A DNA stretch of 64,000 nucleotides, from positions 26,577,265 to 26,641,264 of the forward strand of contig NC_088303.1 in the NCBI RefSeq assembly GCF_032854445.1, written 5' to 3'. This DNA is from Liolophura sinensis. Taxonomy: Eukaryota; Mollusca; Polyplacophora; Chitonida; Chitonidae. Numbering within the stretch: the stretch's first letter is position 1; each line of letters begins with the position of its first letter. The notes beneath the pieces were generated by a model. That model searched no databases, was not told the DNA's origin, and worked only from the letters and a program-made list of their open reading frames with translations. Positions 1 through 10,952 of the stretch are shown piece by piece. The position numbers and the translations under genes are program-made.

Positions 1-1873
1 ATCTGTGGATTATAGGAAGTGTATCGTCTGTATTCTACTGAAAACTGACAGATTAGTAATCCAAGTCCTCATTACGTTATTATCTAGCCGGATTGAGGAA
101 CAGCAACTTTCAGAGAGACATCTCAGTCGTTTTACTACATACTTCTACTCTATACGCGTACAGAGAACTAAACAACAAGTTTTGGTAATATGAGTCACGA
201 TCTTCGTTAGAACTCTTCAAATTTCCGCAGTCAACTTGAGATATGTCCCAAAATAAAAAATATTACTACTGTGTATTAGTGCCATCATACATTTGTTCAA
301 ACAATGTGTGTTTATGTATTCGTCTTTAGAGAACATCTTAAATATTCCTTCCATGTTGCAAACGTCGTATCCGTCGTCACTTCTATATGATAACTGTTCA
401 CAACAGAGATCATACATAACAGTAGGCATGGATTTCAGTTTCGCCATGAAGGGTTTATTTCGTGAACTATATTTAGTATCCTTGACACTTTATTACGGTA
501 AATTACATTGATTTCAGCTTTTTAAAATTTTTTTAGTATCTTTGACTTCGCTCCGAAGTAGTATAAGAAATAAGACGACACTAAAGATATCTGTCTACAA
601 GACTGGAAATGATGCCAATGGGACGGTTGCACCAAACAAAATATGAAAAACATCTTGTCTGTAAAAGGAGATAAGCATGATATAATTAAAGATAACATCA
701 TGCAGTGTAAAACCAGAGACGACAGTGTGATAGCTGACGAATGGTCACACATAACCGGAAAGTCTTGCCAGTTTACCTCAGTTATGGTTTTATTCTAAAT
801 TACACGTTCCCTAGCACAATGGGTTAAGCCGAAGGTAAAAAAAAATGTAGCGATGTTAATGGCAAATTATTATATGTCACTCGATTAGAATTATTCAAAA
901 TGCTGTGTTTTCATCACATTTAACATACAATAACATTAAAATAATTGAAAAGTAACCGGTGAAATACGGGATATTATCATTTTACCTCACTTAGGGGGTT
1001 ATTCTAACTGTTCATGAAAATGCTTAGATAGTAGCAAATTACACTTCATTGTTTTCCCGATACATATCGTTCTCATTTGAACACACGACAAAGTTGTTAC
1101 AACAGATGGTGTTATTACTGGTGCTAACGGACAGTTGTTGTCACCAGAATAGCGAACAAGCACTACTAGGTGTTAAGCGACAAAACCAACCAACGCGTTA
1201 CTTATGTATGACAAAACAACGAAAAGCGATATATTCATTGCTATATATTATCAGATTTCATGTGCGTATGTATTTTTGTCAGAAACTTATGGTAAATGGC
1301 ATTGCACTCGGAAAGGCAAAAAGAATTCCTTCACTGCCCCTTTATTTCATCCCTCTGGGACATGTCGGCAGCTTCTGTGTAATTGGCTAGAAAAGCTCCA
1401 GTACTGATGACTGGCCGTGAACCAAATCATCGTCCCCAAGGGCTGTATTCTTTCCCAAGACATATCTGTTAATGACCAAAGTGCTGGAGGTTTCTACTGT
1501 AAATAAAGGTTTTTTTCAAGTGTTCCTTCTCTAGCCTGGTACATTCATTTTAGACCATATTTACCCACTGCCATGGCCTGGAATCAAAGAGTCCGAAGTT
1601 TACAGGTGCACAAGAAGAGACTGAACACGTCTTCTGAATAAACAAAAATCTATATGTCTTTTCGGACCTTTGACATCGCTTTGAACTAGTGTAGTAGCCC
1701 CGACAGTATATGTGCATTACGTCCAGCTCGGAGAATAGCTCATTTGAGTACTAAATAACTCTTTATATATGGAGAAAGCTGCTCATATAAAGATTTTTTG
1801 AAAAACATACAAATGACTATTATAGCTTGGCTATAATGTGTTTGATATGTTGAAGATCAATGTATATTATTAA
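1..1873. other. AT-rich stretch without a recognisable gene
   Basis: Open frames here are short (up to about 113 codons), mostly lack an ATG start and match no family I know. The segment around 775-925 resembles 7424-7605 in scattered blocks (TTATTCTAA, a GGTAAAA run, GCAAATTA, CGTCACTC), so an old dispersed repeat probably occurs at both places. I see no RNA gene. Confidence 0.5.
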
Positions 1874-1950
1874 CTTCCCTTTGTTAGAGTTATCTCCCCT
1901 TTTGTCGACAATCATCTATTAATTTCCTTGTATGAGAGTTATCTTCCCTT
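1874..1950. repeat. Paired GTTATCTCCC-type repeat
   Basis: Two copies of a CT-rich motif, TTCCCTTTGTTAGAGTTATC and TTCCTTGTATGAGAGTTATC, each followed by a (T)CCCTTT run, lie about 48 bp apart. The core GTTATCTCCCTT is, to my knowledge, common in mollusc repeats and is one weak pointer to the lineage. The pair sits just upstream of the decayed Ngaro-like element and might be part of its left end, but I cannot show that. Confidence 0.4.
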
Positions 1951-2108
1951 TCATATTAAAACCTGCGTTCAAAAATGTAGGTCAATTTGCACATGTGCCT
2001 TTGATTACCGCACGTGAAACTATAGAAAAGTATCAGCAGTTATCCTTCCCGCTGTTAAATTTCATCAGTCGCTTCTCATCACTCTGGGCCTCCGGTTTGA
2101 ACAACTTC

Positions 2109-2632
2109 ATGTAAGTTTCAATTACGGGTAATTACACAAATTTGGTCAGTGGCTTTAAGCAGTATGATGTCCCTAGTTTTAATAATCGGCCACTCTTATG
2201 TTAAGCGACTTAAACACTTTTCCCTTCCCTCCACTCCCTTCAAGGTTTGTCTCTTTCTGTTTTTCTGGAATGTGTCATACTATTAGAACTGGCCGGCAGC
2301 CACCTTTGTGGAATATTATGCTTTTATAAATATTACCCTGATACCTAATTAAAATTATAAACCTCAATTATCATTCACATGGAATTAACAATTGTTACTT
2401 TGTACTTAACAAGTAACAGTAACTGTGATTTCTTATGATGACATTAAATATGTCATTTTATTTTATATGACCTTTATCACATAAGCTGTCTTTGCTTATT
2501 TCTTCATATTCCACAAACTGAGCTCAATTTATGTAAGTTTTAATTATCGATAATTATAAAAATTTGGTCAGAGGCCTTAATCAGTATAGTGTCCCTGGTT
2601 TTAATAATAGGCCACTCTTATGTTAAGGGACT
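2109..2632 (+). repeat. Partial direct duplication of the SGNH hydrolase start
   Basis: About 100 bp at 2109-2212 recurs at 2532-2632 with roughly 85-90% similarity by eye. Both copies run from TATGTAAGTTT through AATTTGGTCAG to the codons for IIGHSYVK. Only the second continues into the rest of the hydrolase. The first runs into unrelated AT-rich sequence. The offset is about 420 bp. It is a duplicated 5' part of the hydrolase frame or a remnant of a second element copy. Confidence 0.7.
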
Positions 2633-3127
2633 AGAAACTCTTGTAAAGGCAATGTTTCTTTTCTAAATTTGTACCTTGATGGCACTTCCATTCAGGCCAA
2701 CTTTATGGCTTGTCAGAGGGCACTGTTAGGCCATTTCCCACAGCTCCATGCTGTATTCCTTCAATAAGGTTGTAATTCTTCATCCCTGGTGAAAGACATT
2801 GTGTCCTTTGCCGAATATATTCAGCATTATTTCAATGTCCTTATTGTTATTATAGGACAATTATTGCCACGCAATGCCTCACAATCAAGTAGGTACATTT
2901 TACCTCGTCTGTACAATTCGAAGGCAGCAGTCACCAATGTCACAATCAAATTCATCTTAAAAGAGAGAGATCTTACCTCAGTTGTACTTTGACAGCACCG
3001 TGGTTTGGGGGCTAATACCTATTTATTCTTAGCTGATGATGTTCACTTAAACCCAACGGGCATGATTAAATATGCAAAAAGTGTGCGCAAAGCACTTGGA
3101 CGTTATAAGATGCGTGGTGATTATTGA
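2597..3127 (+). pseudogene. SGNH-hydrolase ORF remnant of the retroelement
   Basis: The frame opens with VLIIGHSYVK, the block I motif in which the serine would be the nucleophile. It continues after a frameshift with LDGTSIQANF, then LIVIIGQLLPR, and ends with LADDVHLNPTGM, which carries the block V Asp-x-x-His pair. In-frame stops interrupt it after VFLQ and before QHRGLGAN, and one frameshift follows the GHSYV block, so it cannot encode an active enzyme. SGNH esterase-like domains are known from several retroelement groups, including ORF1 of some LINEs and some Ngaro elements; their role in the cycle is not settled. What is notable here is the place, upstream of gag. It could instead belong to a separate element that was inserted next to this one. 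Confidence 0.75.
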
Positions 3128-3586
3128 CATATCTACATGTTAATTTGTACTTAATTACATAACCACTTCAAGTTCCGGTATTTCAGTATTTTTGTTCATG
3201 TCCTGGCCCAGGCATTCATAGAATGATGATATGACTTTTCTTATCAAGGAGAGGTATGTATACTCGCGGGTTTGTCTGGTCCTAAAGTAGCTACAGGTTT
3301 GGCCAATTGTAATTTTAAACATTTTTGAACAGGTACTTAGTATGTGTACAGTAGTTCAGATTATGTGATGTTCTAATTTCCAAGAAGGTCGGGGGACAGT
3401 GGTGGTGGGGGGGGGATATGCAATCAACTTACTCTTGACCTAATTTTTTGCCATTATCGGTGATAAAGTGTCTATACCCCATTCTAAATATTTGTGTGAG
3501 TAATTTTAATTTTTAACTTTGAACTACGCAATTAATTCAATGTATGCATTCTATTGGCACAGGAATTCATATACTTTTCTAGTAAT
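3128..3586. other. Spacer between the hydrolase and gag remnants
   Basis: No coding signal was found. It contains a GGTGGTGGGGGGGGG run at about 3401-3415. It may be the internal untranslated part of the retroelement or a junction between two elements. Confidence 0.4.
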
Positions 3587-4583
3587 ATGCCTAAACGTAA
3601 GCAACCTCCCAGAAGGCCAAAGCCTATATCTCAGGCTGTGGCCTTCAGGCTCCTGGGAAGAAAAGGAATCTCCAAGCTGCAACCGCCTTTCCACGGAAGC
3701 CATTGCAAAGGAAGACAGAAGTCCATCCACTGTGACCCAGACATCTGCCTCCCCTCTGGAAAGAGAACCTGACACTGTGTCATCTGTATCACGGGATGGT
3801 AATCAGAACCCGATCAGGACCATCTAGAATACTATTGGGTGAGATACCGAGTTCAAATCCTACATCAGACTTGATTAACCCTATTTTATCAAGTCCAGAT
3901 TTTCTTAATCCTACCCCCATCCAATCATTTCCCACGAAACCTAGTGATTACATTACCGTTTACTGTTATTTCGGCATCATTTCCTTTGGCTTCAATATCA
4001 ACTTTAAAATCCGACAAAAATTCGCTCTAATGAATATGATTGATTTTTCCACCTACTTAATCCTATTGATAATGAAGGTAATAACATCTAGGTGGTACAG
4101 GATTTATCTACCATGTTACCATCAGTCCTATGTCCCACAAGCATTTGTAAATATGTTTCTCCAATGGGTTCAGGCATTTGACATTTTTGTCACCATCTAC
4201 ACATCCAAATTTCCGGAACATATAGCAGGCCGCATAAAATATGGCAACACTATACGCCTTATCAACCCAACCTTGTGCTTTTCATCACCTCGTTATTATG
4301 AATGAGAACTTTAGAAAGCTCCGTTTCTTGCAACCTCTAGACTGGTTTAAGATTCATGATGAAATTCGGCGGCTAGCCCTTCTGACCATCAAGTAGCTCT
4401 AAAGCTAACCACAATAATTCACAACAGGCCTTTCGTGGGGAAAATAGTGATTTTGCACAGGGCTTGTGTTGGAAATACAGCAGAAGTGGAAATATGACAA
4501 ATGCAGTTGCAGATATAAACACCAGTGTAAAAAATGCCAGGGAAATCACAGCTTTGTCCACTGTAAAGCACATCTCTCTCTAG
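3587..4583 (+). pseudogene. Gag-like protein remnant with Cys/His knuckle
   Basis: The frame begins at ATG 3587 with MPKRKQPPRRPKP, a basic N-terminus usual for Ngaro gag. After a frameshift near 3650 it continues in a Pro/Ser-rich stretch (ILSSPDFLNPTPIQSFP). A block around 4150-4250, WVQAFDIFVTIYTSKFPEH, matches the conserved gag segment of Ngaro elements. It is followed in another frame by FRKLRFLQPLDWFKIHDEI. The end, 4490-4560, reads CSCRYKHQCKKCQGNHSF and then HC, which is the C-x-C-x-Y-K-H-x-C-x-x-C-x-G-x-H-x-x-x-x-C knuckle. At least three frameshifts or stops break it. The stop TAG at 4581 lies just before the RT frame. Confidence 0.75.
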
Positions 4584-4585
4584 GC

Positions 4586-5450
4586 TGCTCTTGATTAAAA
4601 AACTTCTCCAACTTTATATAATTCCCTTCCGATAAGATTTAAAGCCAAAAATCCTCCCTCTTTTCTTAAAACATACCCACGCCACTTAACTGAACATCTT
4701 GTTCAGGGTTTCACATATGGTTTTCGTTTAAGAACACACGGTAAGCCAGAATGCTCGACCAACAACAGAAACCATACACTAAACAACACTTTCATATAGT
4801 CGATACGAAAATATAACCTGAGCTGAGTTGCGAAGAATAGTTATTTCATTTTCTTCACACCATTTCCCTGATTTATTCATTTCACCTTTAGGTGTTATCC
4901 TCCAAAAATATCCCGGTAAATTTCGGCCTATCTTTTCCCGAAGGAAAATCTGTAAACAATTGTATTCCTCAACATTTGTCGACTGTTCAGTATGAAACTA
5001 TGGAAGAAGCCATTAAATTAGTTCAAACGCACGGCAGGCATTGTCTTATGTCAAAAGCTGATGTTGAAGATGCATTTAGGTTTATTCCCATACTTTGATA
5101 AATGCCTGCCAATGGGTGCGTCATATATGTAAGTGTAAAATATCTAAGTCTCTCAGTCCTTGTTTACAATGGATCACGCAAGAACATTTCAAAGTATCGG
5201 GGACATGCCACCTACTTGTTGATTTCTTTCTCGTCGGCCCTGCAAAATCCAGAAAGTGTAGTTCAGACTTGCACAATTTTTACTTCCTTTCTAATTCCAT
5301 GGGCATCTCAATAAAAGATTCAAAAACTGTTGAGTCCAAAACAGCTATACAGGCATATGATATTGAAATAGGCTCTAAGATCCTGGAGGCTCGGCTGCCT
5401 GAAGATAAGTTGTTAAAAGCAAGGAATCTACTACGTACCTAAAAAAAATC
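4586..5450 (+). pseudogene. Reverse transcriptase remnant (Ngaro/DIRS type)
   Basis: Recognisable blocks in order are LVQGFTYGFRLRTHG (about 4698-4742), FGLSFPEGKSVNN (about 4921-4960), LMSKADVEDAFRFIPI (about 5046-5093), then LLVDFFLVGPAKS, MGISIKDSKTV and ARLPEDKLLKARNLL (to 5440). These are the conserved RT words of tyrosine-recombinase retrotransposons. The codons between the IPI block and the next block are partly missing, a stop follows IPIL, and the catalytic acidic pair reads V-D instead of D-D in LLVDFF. Several frame changes occur. It is therefore inactive on three separate counts. Confidence 0.85.
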
Positions 5451-5529
5451 GACTTCTCTTTCAGAATCTCTCTTGGGATATCTAAATTTCTGTTGCTCCG
5501 TTATAGTTCCTGGTCGAGTTTTCCTTCGC

Positions 5530-5990
5530 CCAAGAAAATCTCACAAAGGGTGTTAATAACACCCCTCACCACATTCGCTTGAACAAGGCAGCTAGGGCTG
5601 ACACCCTGGTATGGTTAGAATTCTTAGATCGTTTTAATGGTAAAACACCGCTTTTGTTTTCGGGCTGGCTCTCCTCAGATAATATCAATCTTTACGAAGA
5701 TGCAGCAGGTTTACATGGAGGGTTTGCAGCAGTTTTAGGAAAACTTGGCTTTAAGGGCCTTGATTTAAAAGACACGAGAACTATAAAAGAAGTATTTCCC
5801 ATAGTTTTAGCAATTGAGATGTGGGATGAAAGTTCTTTTCGTGACTGATAACGCTGGATTAGTTGTCATCTAAATGTTCTGTGGTTATGAAATTAGTTCG
5901 AAGACTTGTGATGGCTGCGTTACATAACAACATCTTGTTTTGTACAAAACACATTGATGGAAAATCAATTTTTATAGCTGATCACCTTTA
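5530..5990 (+). pseudogene. RNase H remnant of the retroelement
   Basis: The longest open part (5579-5848) reads NKAARADTLVWLEFLDRFNG, then LSSDNINLYEDAAGLHGGF, and ends TRTIKEVFPIVLAIEMW. The D in the YEDAAG block matches the first acidic residue of the retroelement RNase H fold, and the ELFP-like segment is typical of DIRS/Ngaro elements. Beyond a frameshift the frame reads VTDNAGLVV and, near 5940-5985, LFCTKHIDGKSNF, matching the expected N-x-x-x-D-x-L-S-R region. It follows RT directly, as expected. Frameshifts and stops make it a pseudogene. Confidence 0.8.
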
Positions 5991-6029
5991 CTTCCAGGGA
6001 CTGTGACAGGGGCATTTACAGACTGTGAC

Positions 6030-6482
6030 AATTCTATGGCAGAATGTTGAGTCAGTCTGTTGCTTTCCAAAGATAACTATATCCAACATAACCTGTTTAC
6101 CCCGTGACACTGTCAAAGCTAGCTTACTACACTGCACATTTGTTTTTAAACAATATTAGTGCAGCTACCCATTTACTCACACTTGTCCGCCATCTCCTTC
6201 GTGCACAAAGCTGAAGGGGTTAATGGCCAACGAATAAAGCTTTTAAAAGGCGTAAAGAATGTCAAACCAAGAGTTGATTCTGTTCCTGTACGATGTCCTG
6301 TCATCTCACTTCCAGCTGTCTCTTTTTCCCCTTTGTGTTTCTGCTAGCGTTTCACGCTTTATTAAGAATAGAAGAATTTACTGTGACATATGTAAGTGCC
6401 AAATACACTTTATTGCAGTATAGCCAAGTAACATTTAAAAGCAACATAACCAGTTTAACGAATGTAGATATATCAATGCAAG
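6030..6482 (+). pseudogene. Tyrosine recombinase remnant, truncated by a tandem array
   Basis: The segment at about 6170-6290 reads YSHLSAISFVHKAEGVN and then LLKGVKNVKPRVDSVPV. Another frame at about 6320-6475 reads FLLAFHALLRIEEFTV and SNITSLTNVDISM. This is the N-terminal and early catalytic part of a DIRS/Ngaro tyrosine recombinase; the first catalytic Arg would be in the ALLRIEE segment. The C-terminal part, with the H-x-x-R and tyrosine motifs, is absent, because the sequence passes into 63-bp repeats. I could not find the missing part beyond the array. The family is confident, the N-terminal limit is not. Confidence 0.75.
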
Positions 6483-6483
6483 A

Positions 6484-7190
6484 TGCATCTCCCAAAACAA
6501 ATAAGCCTTTACGACCATACCAAATAAGCATATCCCAAATCAAACAAGCATCTCCTAAAACAAATAAGCCTTTACGGCCATACCAAATAAGCATATCCCA
6601 AATCAAATAAGCATCTCCTAAAGCAAATAAGCCTTTACGGCCATACCAAATAAACATATCCCAAATCAAATAAGCATCTCCTAAAACAAATAAGCCTTTA
6701 CGGCCATACCAAATAAACATATCCCAAATCAAATAAGCATCTCCTAAAACAAATAAGCCTTTACGGCCATACCAAATAAGCATATCCCAAATCAAACAGG
6801 CATCTCCTAAAACAAATAAGCCTTTACGGCCACACCAAATAAGCATGTCCCAAATCAAACAAGCATCTCCCAAAACAAATAAGCCTTTACGGCCATACCA
6901 AATAAACATCTCCCAAATCAAACAGGCATCTCCTAAAACAAATAAGCCTTTACGGCCACACCAAATAAGCATGTCCCAAATCAAATAAACATCTCTCAAA
7001 CCGAATAAGCATTTCCCAAACCAAACAAGTATCTCCTAAAACAAATAAGCCTTTACGGCCACACCAAATAAGCATATCCCAAATCAAACAAGCATCTCTC
7101 ACACCGAATAAGCATTTCCCAATCCAAACAAGTATCTCCGAAACCAAAGAAGCTTCTCCAAAACCGAATAAGCATCTCTAAACAAGATGT
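6484..7190. repeat. 63-bp minisatellite, about 11 units
   Basis: Landmarks such as CCTTTACGGCCATACCAAAT recur every 63 bp from 6506 onward (for example 6506 and 6569). The first eight units are nearly identical; those after about 6980 are degenerate and partly collapsed to short AAACAAGTATCTCC-type pieces. Because 63 is a multiple of three, both strands stay open across the array: a minus-strand frame (6352-6999) of 215 codons has a 21-residue repeat (LIWYGRKGLFVLGDA...). I regard that frame as a by-product of the repeat. The array starts within the recombinase remnant. Confidence 0.95.
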
Positions 7191-8204
7191 TCACCTCTCA
7201 TAGTAAAGCCAGACGATGGAATCTTTTGAAAAGAACCCGAAATGCATTATTTCACTAATATTACCCAAGTTTCTCAAAAAGTTGACATGAGGCCACAGAT
7301 TTGATATAATATAACGGATTGAATAGTCCAAAACTGTACTAATGTTTTCTTCCGCTACATCCTCGAAAATAATATAAAAAGACTATATGCAGCATACAGG
7401 GGAAAATGAGAGTAGCAACAAAGGTTAGGGTTTTATTCTAACAGTTCATATAAATCGTTGGGCAGAAGCATCTAATACACCCCATGGCACATTGGATGAA
7501 GCAGAACCAGGTAAAAGGAAAACGTACTATTGTAAATTGCAAATTACTACACGTCACTCTAAAATTACTCTAAACACTGTATTGTCGTCAAATTTAATAA
7601 ACTGTCACATGAAAACAATGATATAGGGATGAAGCTTAACGAGTTTACGCCTAAGTTTTCCGGCTGCCAGACGGTGGTATAGATGAGAACTGATAGGCTT
7701 TCTTGAACCTTGGCACCAAATGGCGACTTACAGTTCAAACATGCCAAAAAGGCAGTCTCTCTGAACAATTAAACATTTGTACGTCTTCCTTCAGAGTCGG
7801 AACCATCAGTAAAACTAGGCTGATTAATGGATGGCAAAATCATCAAAGTCTGTTAAGACCTCACTTCTCTTTGGAATGAGATAATGAACGACTTTATTCC
7901 GCGCGACGCTCAGATTGGTATGCCATACAGGTGGAATACGTGACAAAGGGTCGCCCGAGAGTCGACCGCGGCATATTGTTCTCAAGACGTCTACCTTAAT
8001 TCTTCTGACTTTTGAGACACCTGGTCTGCTCTTTTCAGCCAGTATACACGCAATTGTAGCAGAAATATTTAGCTTCTTTTTGTCACGTCGTTAGTCCACC
8101 TATAATGAACAACATATTCAAATATTTACTAATATTTCTTCTAAAACTTAGAAGAATGAGAGTATACGAACTGTGGAATTTGGGAAATGTATGAATTCCT
8201 TGTC
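7191..8204. other. Stretch without a gene
   Basis: Only short frames are present. The part 7424-7605 resembles 775-925 in scattered blocks (old dispersed repeat). I see no other structure. Confidence 0.4.
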
Positions 8205-8292
8205 CAAGAGAAGGATTGAACCCCCGCACCTCATCTACCTCGTGGTTAAAATTCGCATACATTTACCACATCTTCTGAGCCACATTTCGATT
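8205..8292 (-). repeat. Possible tRNA-like SINE head
   Basis: On the minus strand, GTGGCTCAGAAGATGTGG resembles a pol III A box and GGGGGTTCAATCC fits a B box, about 65 bp apart, as in tRNA-derived SINEs. No anticodon stem typical of a functional tRNA is clear, and the downstream body matches none of the other families here. It could be an old head fragment or chance. Confidence 0.35.
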
Positions 8293-8996
8293 CCTTTTCG
8301 TAAATTATGCCCTGCAATAGTGAATGGTATATAATGGAACATATTTTCTGATATTTTATAAAACGTATGGGCGTAATTACTGATTTGTTCTAATATTCCA
8401 AAAATGACGCTGTGCACAGTTGCCTTCCCTTAAAGCTATTTTTATATGCATCAATTACACGCACATTAAACAGATTTATTCAACAGTTTGAACCATTTTC
8501 TGGTTTACGTAATGTTATTATATGCAATTATTGCAGTCCTTCAACCCTACCTGTACGATTATGCAACTGATCCTGTTAACAGGTGTAGAAGAGACTTTGA
8601 CCTAGAATAATAGGTAAGGGATTTATGACAGACTTGTGATTCATTTCTTAGACAATTAGGCATCGCTGTCATACTTGTCAGCAGAAATAATTACATTTCT
8701 GATTTACTCTATGACATTCACCAGAGTCACAGGTGGCAATCACAACACAGTTGTTAATCTTATTGCAGTAGGAAAAAAGAAAACAACGGACTATTAAAGT
8801 CACCCTTAATCTGGAAGCTAGGGTCGTGCTACTGGGCTATACCCACAGACTAGATACCCGGTAGGTAAAGTCTCAGAGGGAAGTGTGGATAATGGTTCTT
8901 TCCGTGGTAAAGATAAATGCAGGCTTTATATCCACTAATTTTATGTAGAGCACAAAAAAACGGTGGCGTGTCAACCTGAAAAATAAACTGCAGTGA
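8293..8996. other. Stretch without a gene
   Basis: No coding frame, repeat or RNA gene could be supported. Confidence 0.4.
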
Positions 8997-9066
8997 TTCA
9001 CACCCTTACAACCGGAAGTTACCATCTCAGATTCACACCCTAACAACCGGAAGTTACCATCTCAGA
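8997..9066. repeat. 34-bp tandem duplication
   Basis: ATTCACACCC followed by TACAACCGGAAGTTACCATC (one base differs) occurs at 8997 and again at 9031. ACCGGAAGT is an ETS-type core, so the duplication doubles such a site; another ACCGGAAGA follows at about 9098. No gene start is visible nearby, so a promoter role is only a possibility. Confidence 0.8.
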
Positions 9067-9820
9067 CTAATTAACTACGCCCATGCTCTTGGCTGAAACC
9101 GGAAGAATTTGGTTACGTGCGCAGTAATGTTTTATCATGGACCATTTTTGTTATCAGACACTGATTTATATTATTGGTGTGGATCGATCAGACGCCATGA
9201 GGATTAATGCGTTGATTTTTTTTCAGCCAGTCATTGCTACCGGTCTTTTTAATGGGTTCACTGCATGCAAAACACGATTGTGTAACGTTATATATTCTCT
9301 AACGTTATATATACTGTGATTTCAGTTCCGATATAATGAGGAACATAAAGATAGCTCTGTCGTAAATGTCATCTGTCAAACGAATATAATACTGAAGGAT
9401 CAATTTGCCGTAAAACCGCAAGCATCCATACATATATCCATTCTCGCACTAGGATATTGACTATTGCCTAGTGCCTTCGACATGGCCTTCCAGTGAGGCA
9501 GCATGATCAATTTATGAGAGTGACAATAAATCCAAACGTTTAGGCACTACAAAGTCGTTCATTTGCAACTAAATCAATCAAATAAAGGCTTTGATATAAA
9601 AAGTGATGATATTAAATTCTTTGCTAAAAGCAAAATTGCTATCTATTTTGTGCTTCTAACTGAAAGTAATATTTGAGCCTCACAAACTGACAAACCTGGC
9701 AGAAATGTAAGTACAACACATTGATTTCATTGAACAACGGACACGTGTAATCATGGAGTAAATAATTAACAATGGCATCATTGAAATCTTCTGTATTTAA
9801 TCTGAAACACTATCGGGCAA

Positions 9821-9985
9821 GGGGCCTCCATGGTTGAGGTGGTTAGCACGCCCAAGATGATGGTCATGGGTTTCTCCCGGGCTACGCTCGGCTTCTCCCG
9901 CAATAATGCTGGCCGCCGTTGTCTGAGTGAAATATTCTTGAGTACGGCGTGAAACACCAAATAAATAAATAAATAAATAAACATA
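9821..9985 (+). mobile_element. SINE family 1, internally deleted copy
   Basis: The head GGGGCCTCCATGGTTGAGG (A-box region) is followed almost at once by the 3' body (GGTCATGGGTTTCTCCCGGG, GCTGGCCGCCGTTGTCTG, GAAATATTCTTGAGTACGG) and a (AAAT)n tail. The part with the B box found in full copies is deleted. Family 1 is a tRNA-derived SINE of about 260 bp, judged by comparison among the copies in this window. Confidence 0.85.
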
Positions 9986-10951
9986 TAAATCAGGCATTTT
10001 CAGATCAGTACGAAGATTTAAGTACGATAGACTACACTGTGATCAAGCCTAATGTTTCAGTTACCCCGTTCTAAGAAAATATCGCCTTTTTCCGACATGA
10101 AAACAGAATTGGCTTCCCTATGTCGATAGTTCGGTTCTCTACATCGTACAGAATATTTATTAAGGGAAACTTTATTGGGTGGATTAATGGTTGTCTTAGG
10201 GGAGAATTGTCGACTGATCTTACCCTGTAGCCAAATCACTCTGTCGAGCATGGGCAAATGAATCATAACTCTCTGTCTTTACAACCTGAGTAATGGTTAA
10301 TAAACATCTGTTGGCGTAACAAAGGCACCCTTTAATTGTCTGGGTCAATAAGGTCTGCCCATGGAATGGATACTTACCAAAGGAATTAGGCTAACGACTA
10401 GTAAATGAGGTTGGACAACAATAGTATCTTTCATGTTGCTTTTAAATCGGCAATACAATCAGACTGCGGCACCAAACGTCTACAAACGGACATTTAGTAT
10501 TGGCGATTTTCATCAATGTGCGGGTCAAGTCGTCCATGGTCGGGCCAGGATGTCAAATAAACATACGTGTGTAAACTGCGGAAATGACACGCCGCGGTAG
10601 CGGAGGTTTGTCACAGTGTCGCAGTCACAGTGAAATAGATTAGATTACGCTAGGTTGACAGATTATAAGGATATATGGTGCTAAGTCCCAGACGCTTACT
10701 TGATTATAGAATTCGTTTTGTTCGTTTTTCATCCGTAACTGACCACCGGAACGAGTCCAGTCTGAAGAGTTACAATCAGTTAGAGGTCTGAAGAACAACG
10801 CCGCTTTTTGATCAGGGTTTTCCACTCAGCCGTTGTTTCCTCCCAGCCGTCGGATGTCTCTGTGACTTGTGTCAGCGCGCATTCCTCCATACCTATCATC
10901 ACCCAGACACAAAATTATAACGAAACAAACTAGACTGTTACATATTAACAA
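9986..10951. other. Stretch without a gene
   Basis: Frames are short and unconvincing. A GC-richer patch at 10560-10620 (CACGCCGCGGTAGCGGAGG) stands out but has no associated frame. Confidence 0.4.
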
Positions 10952-10952
10952 A

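Larger units (their letters stand above)
2109..6482 (+). mobile_element. Decayed Ngaro/DIRS-type tyrosine-recombinase retrotransposon
   Basis: On the plus strand, in order, are remains of an SGNH hydrolase (2597-3127), gag with a Cys/His knuckle (3587-4583), reverse transcriptase (4586-5450), RNase H (about 5530-5990) and tyrosine recombinase (about 6030-6482). RT followed by RNase H and a tyrosine recombinase is diagnostic of DIRS-like elements. The gag knuckle and the RT wording fit the Ngaro group best. Every domain carries stops or frameshifts, so the copy is dead. The element ends abruptly inside the recombinase at a 63-bp tandem array. I found no split direct or inverted terminal repeats, so both outer limits are approximate. 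The class is firm; the clade is less so. Confidence 0.85.

Noticed and set aside
6352..6999. 215-codon minus-strand frame as a repeat protein gene
   Set aside because: It follows exactly from a 63-bp period; there is no domain, and it overlaps decayed recombinase sequence in antisense.
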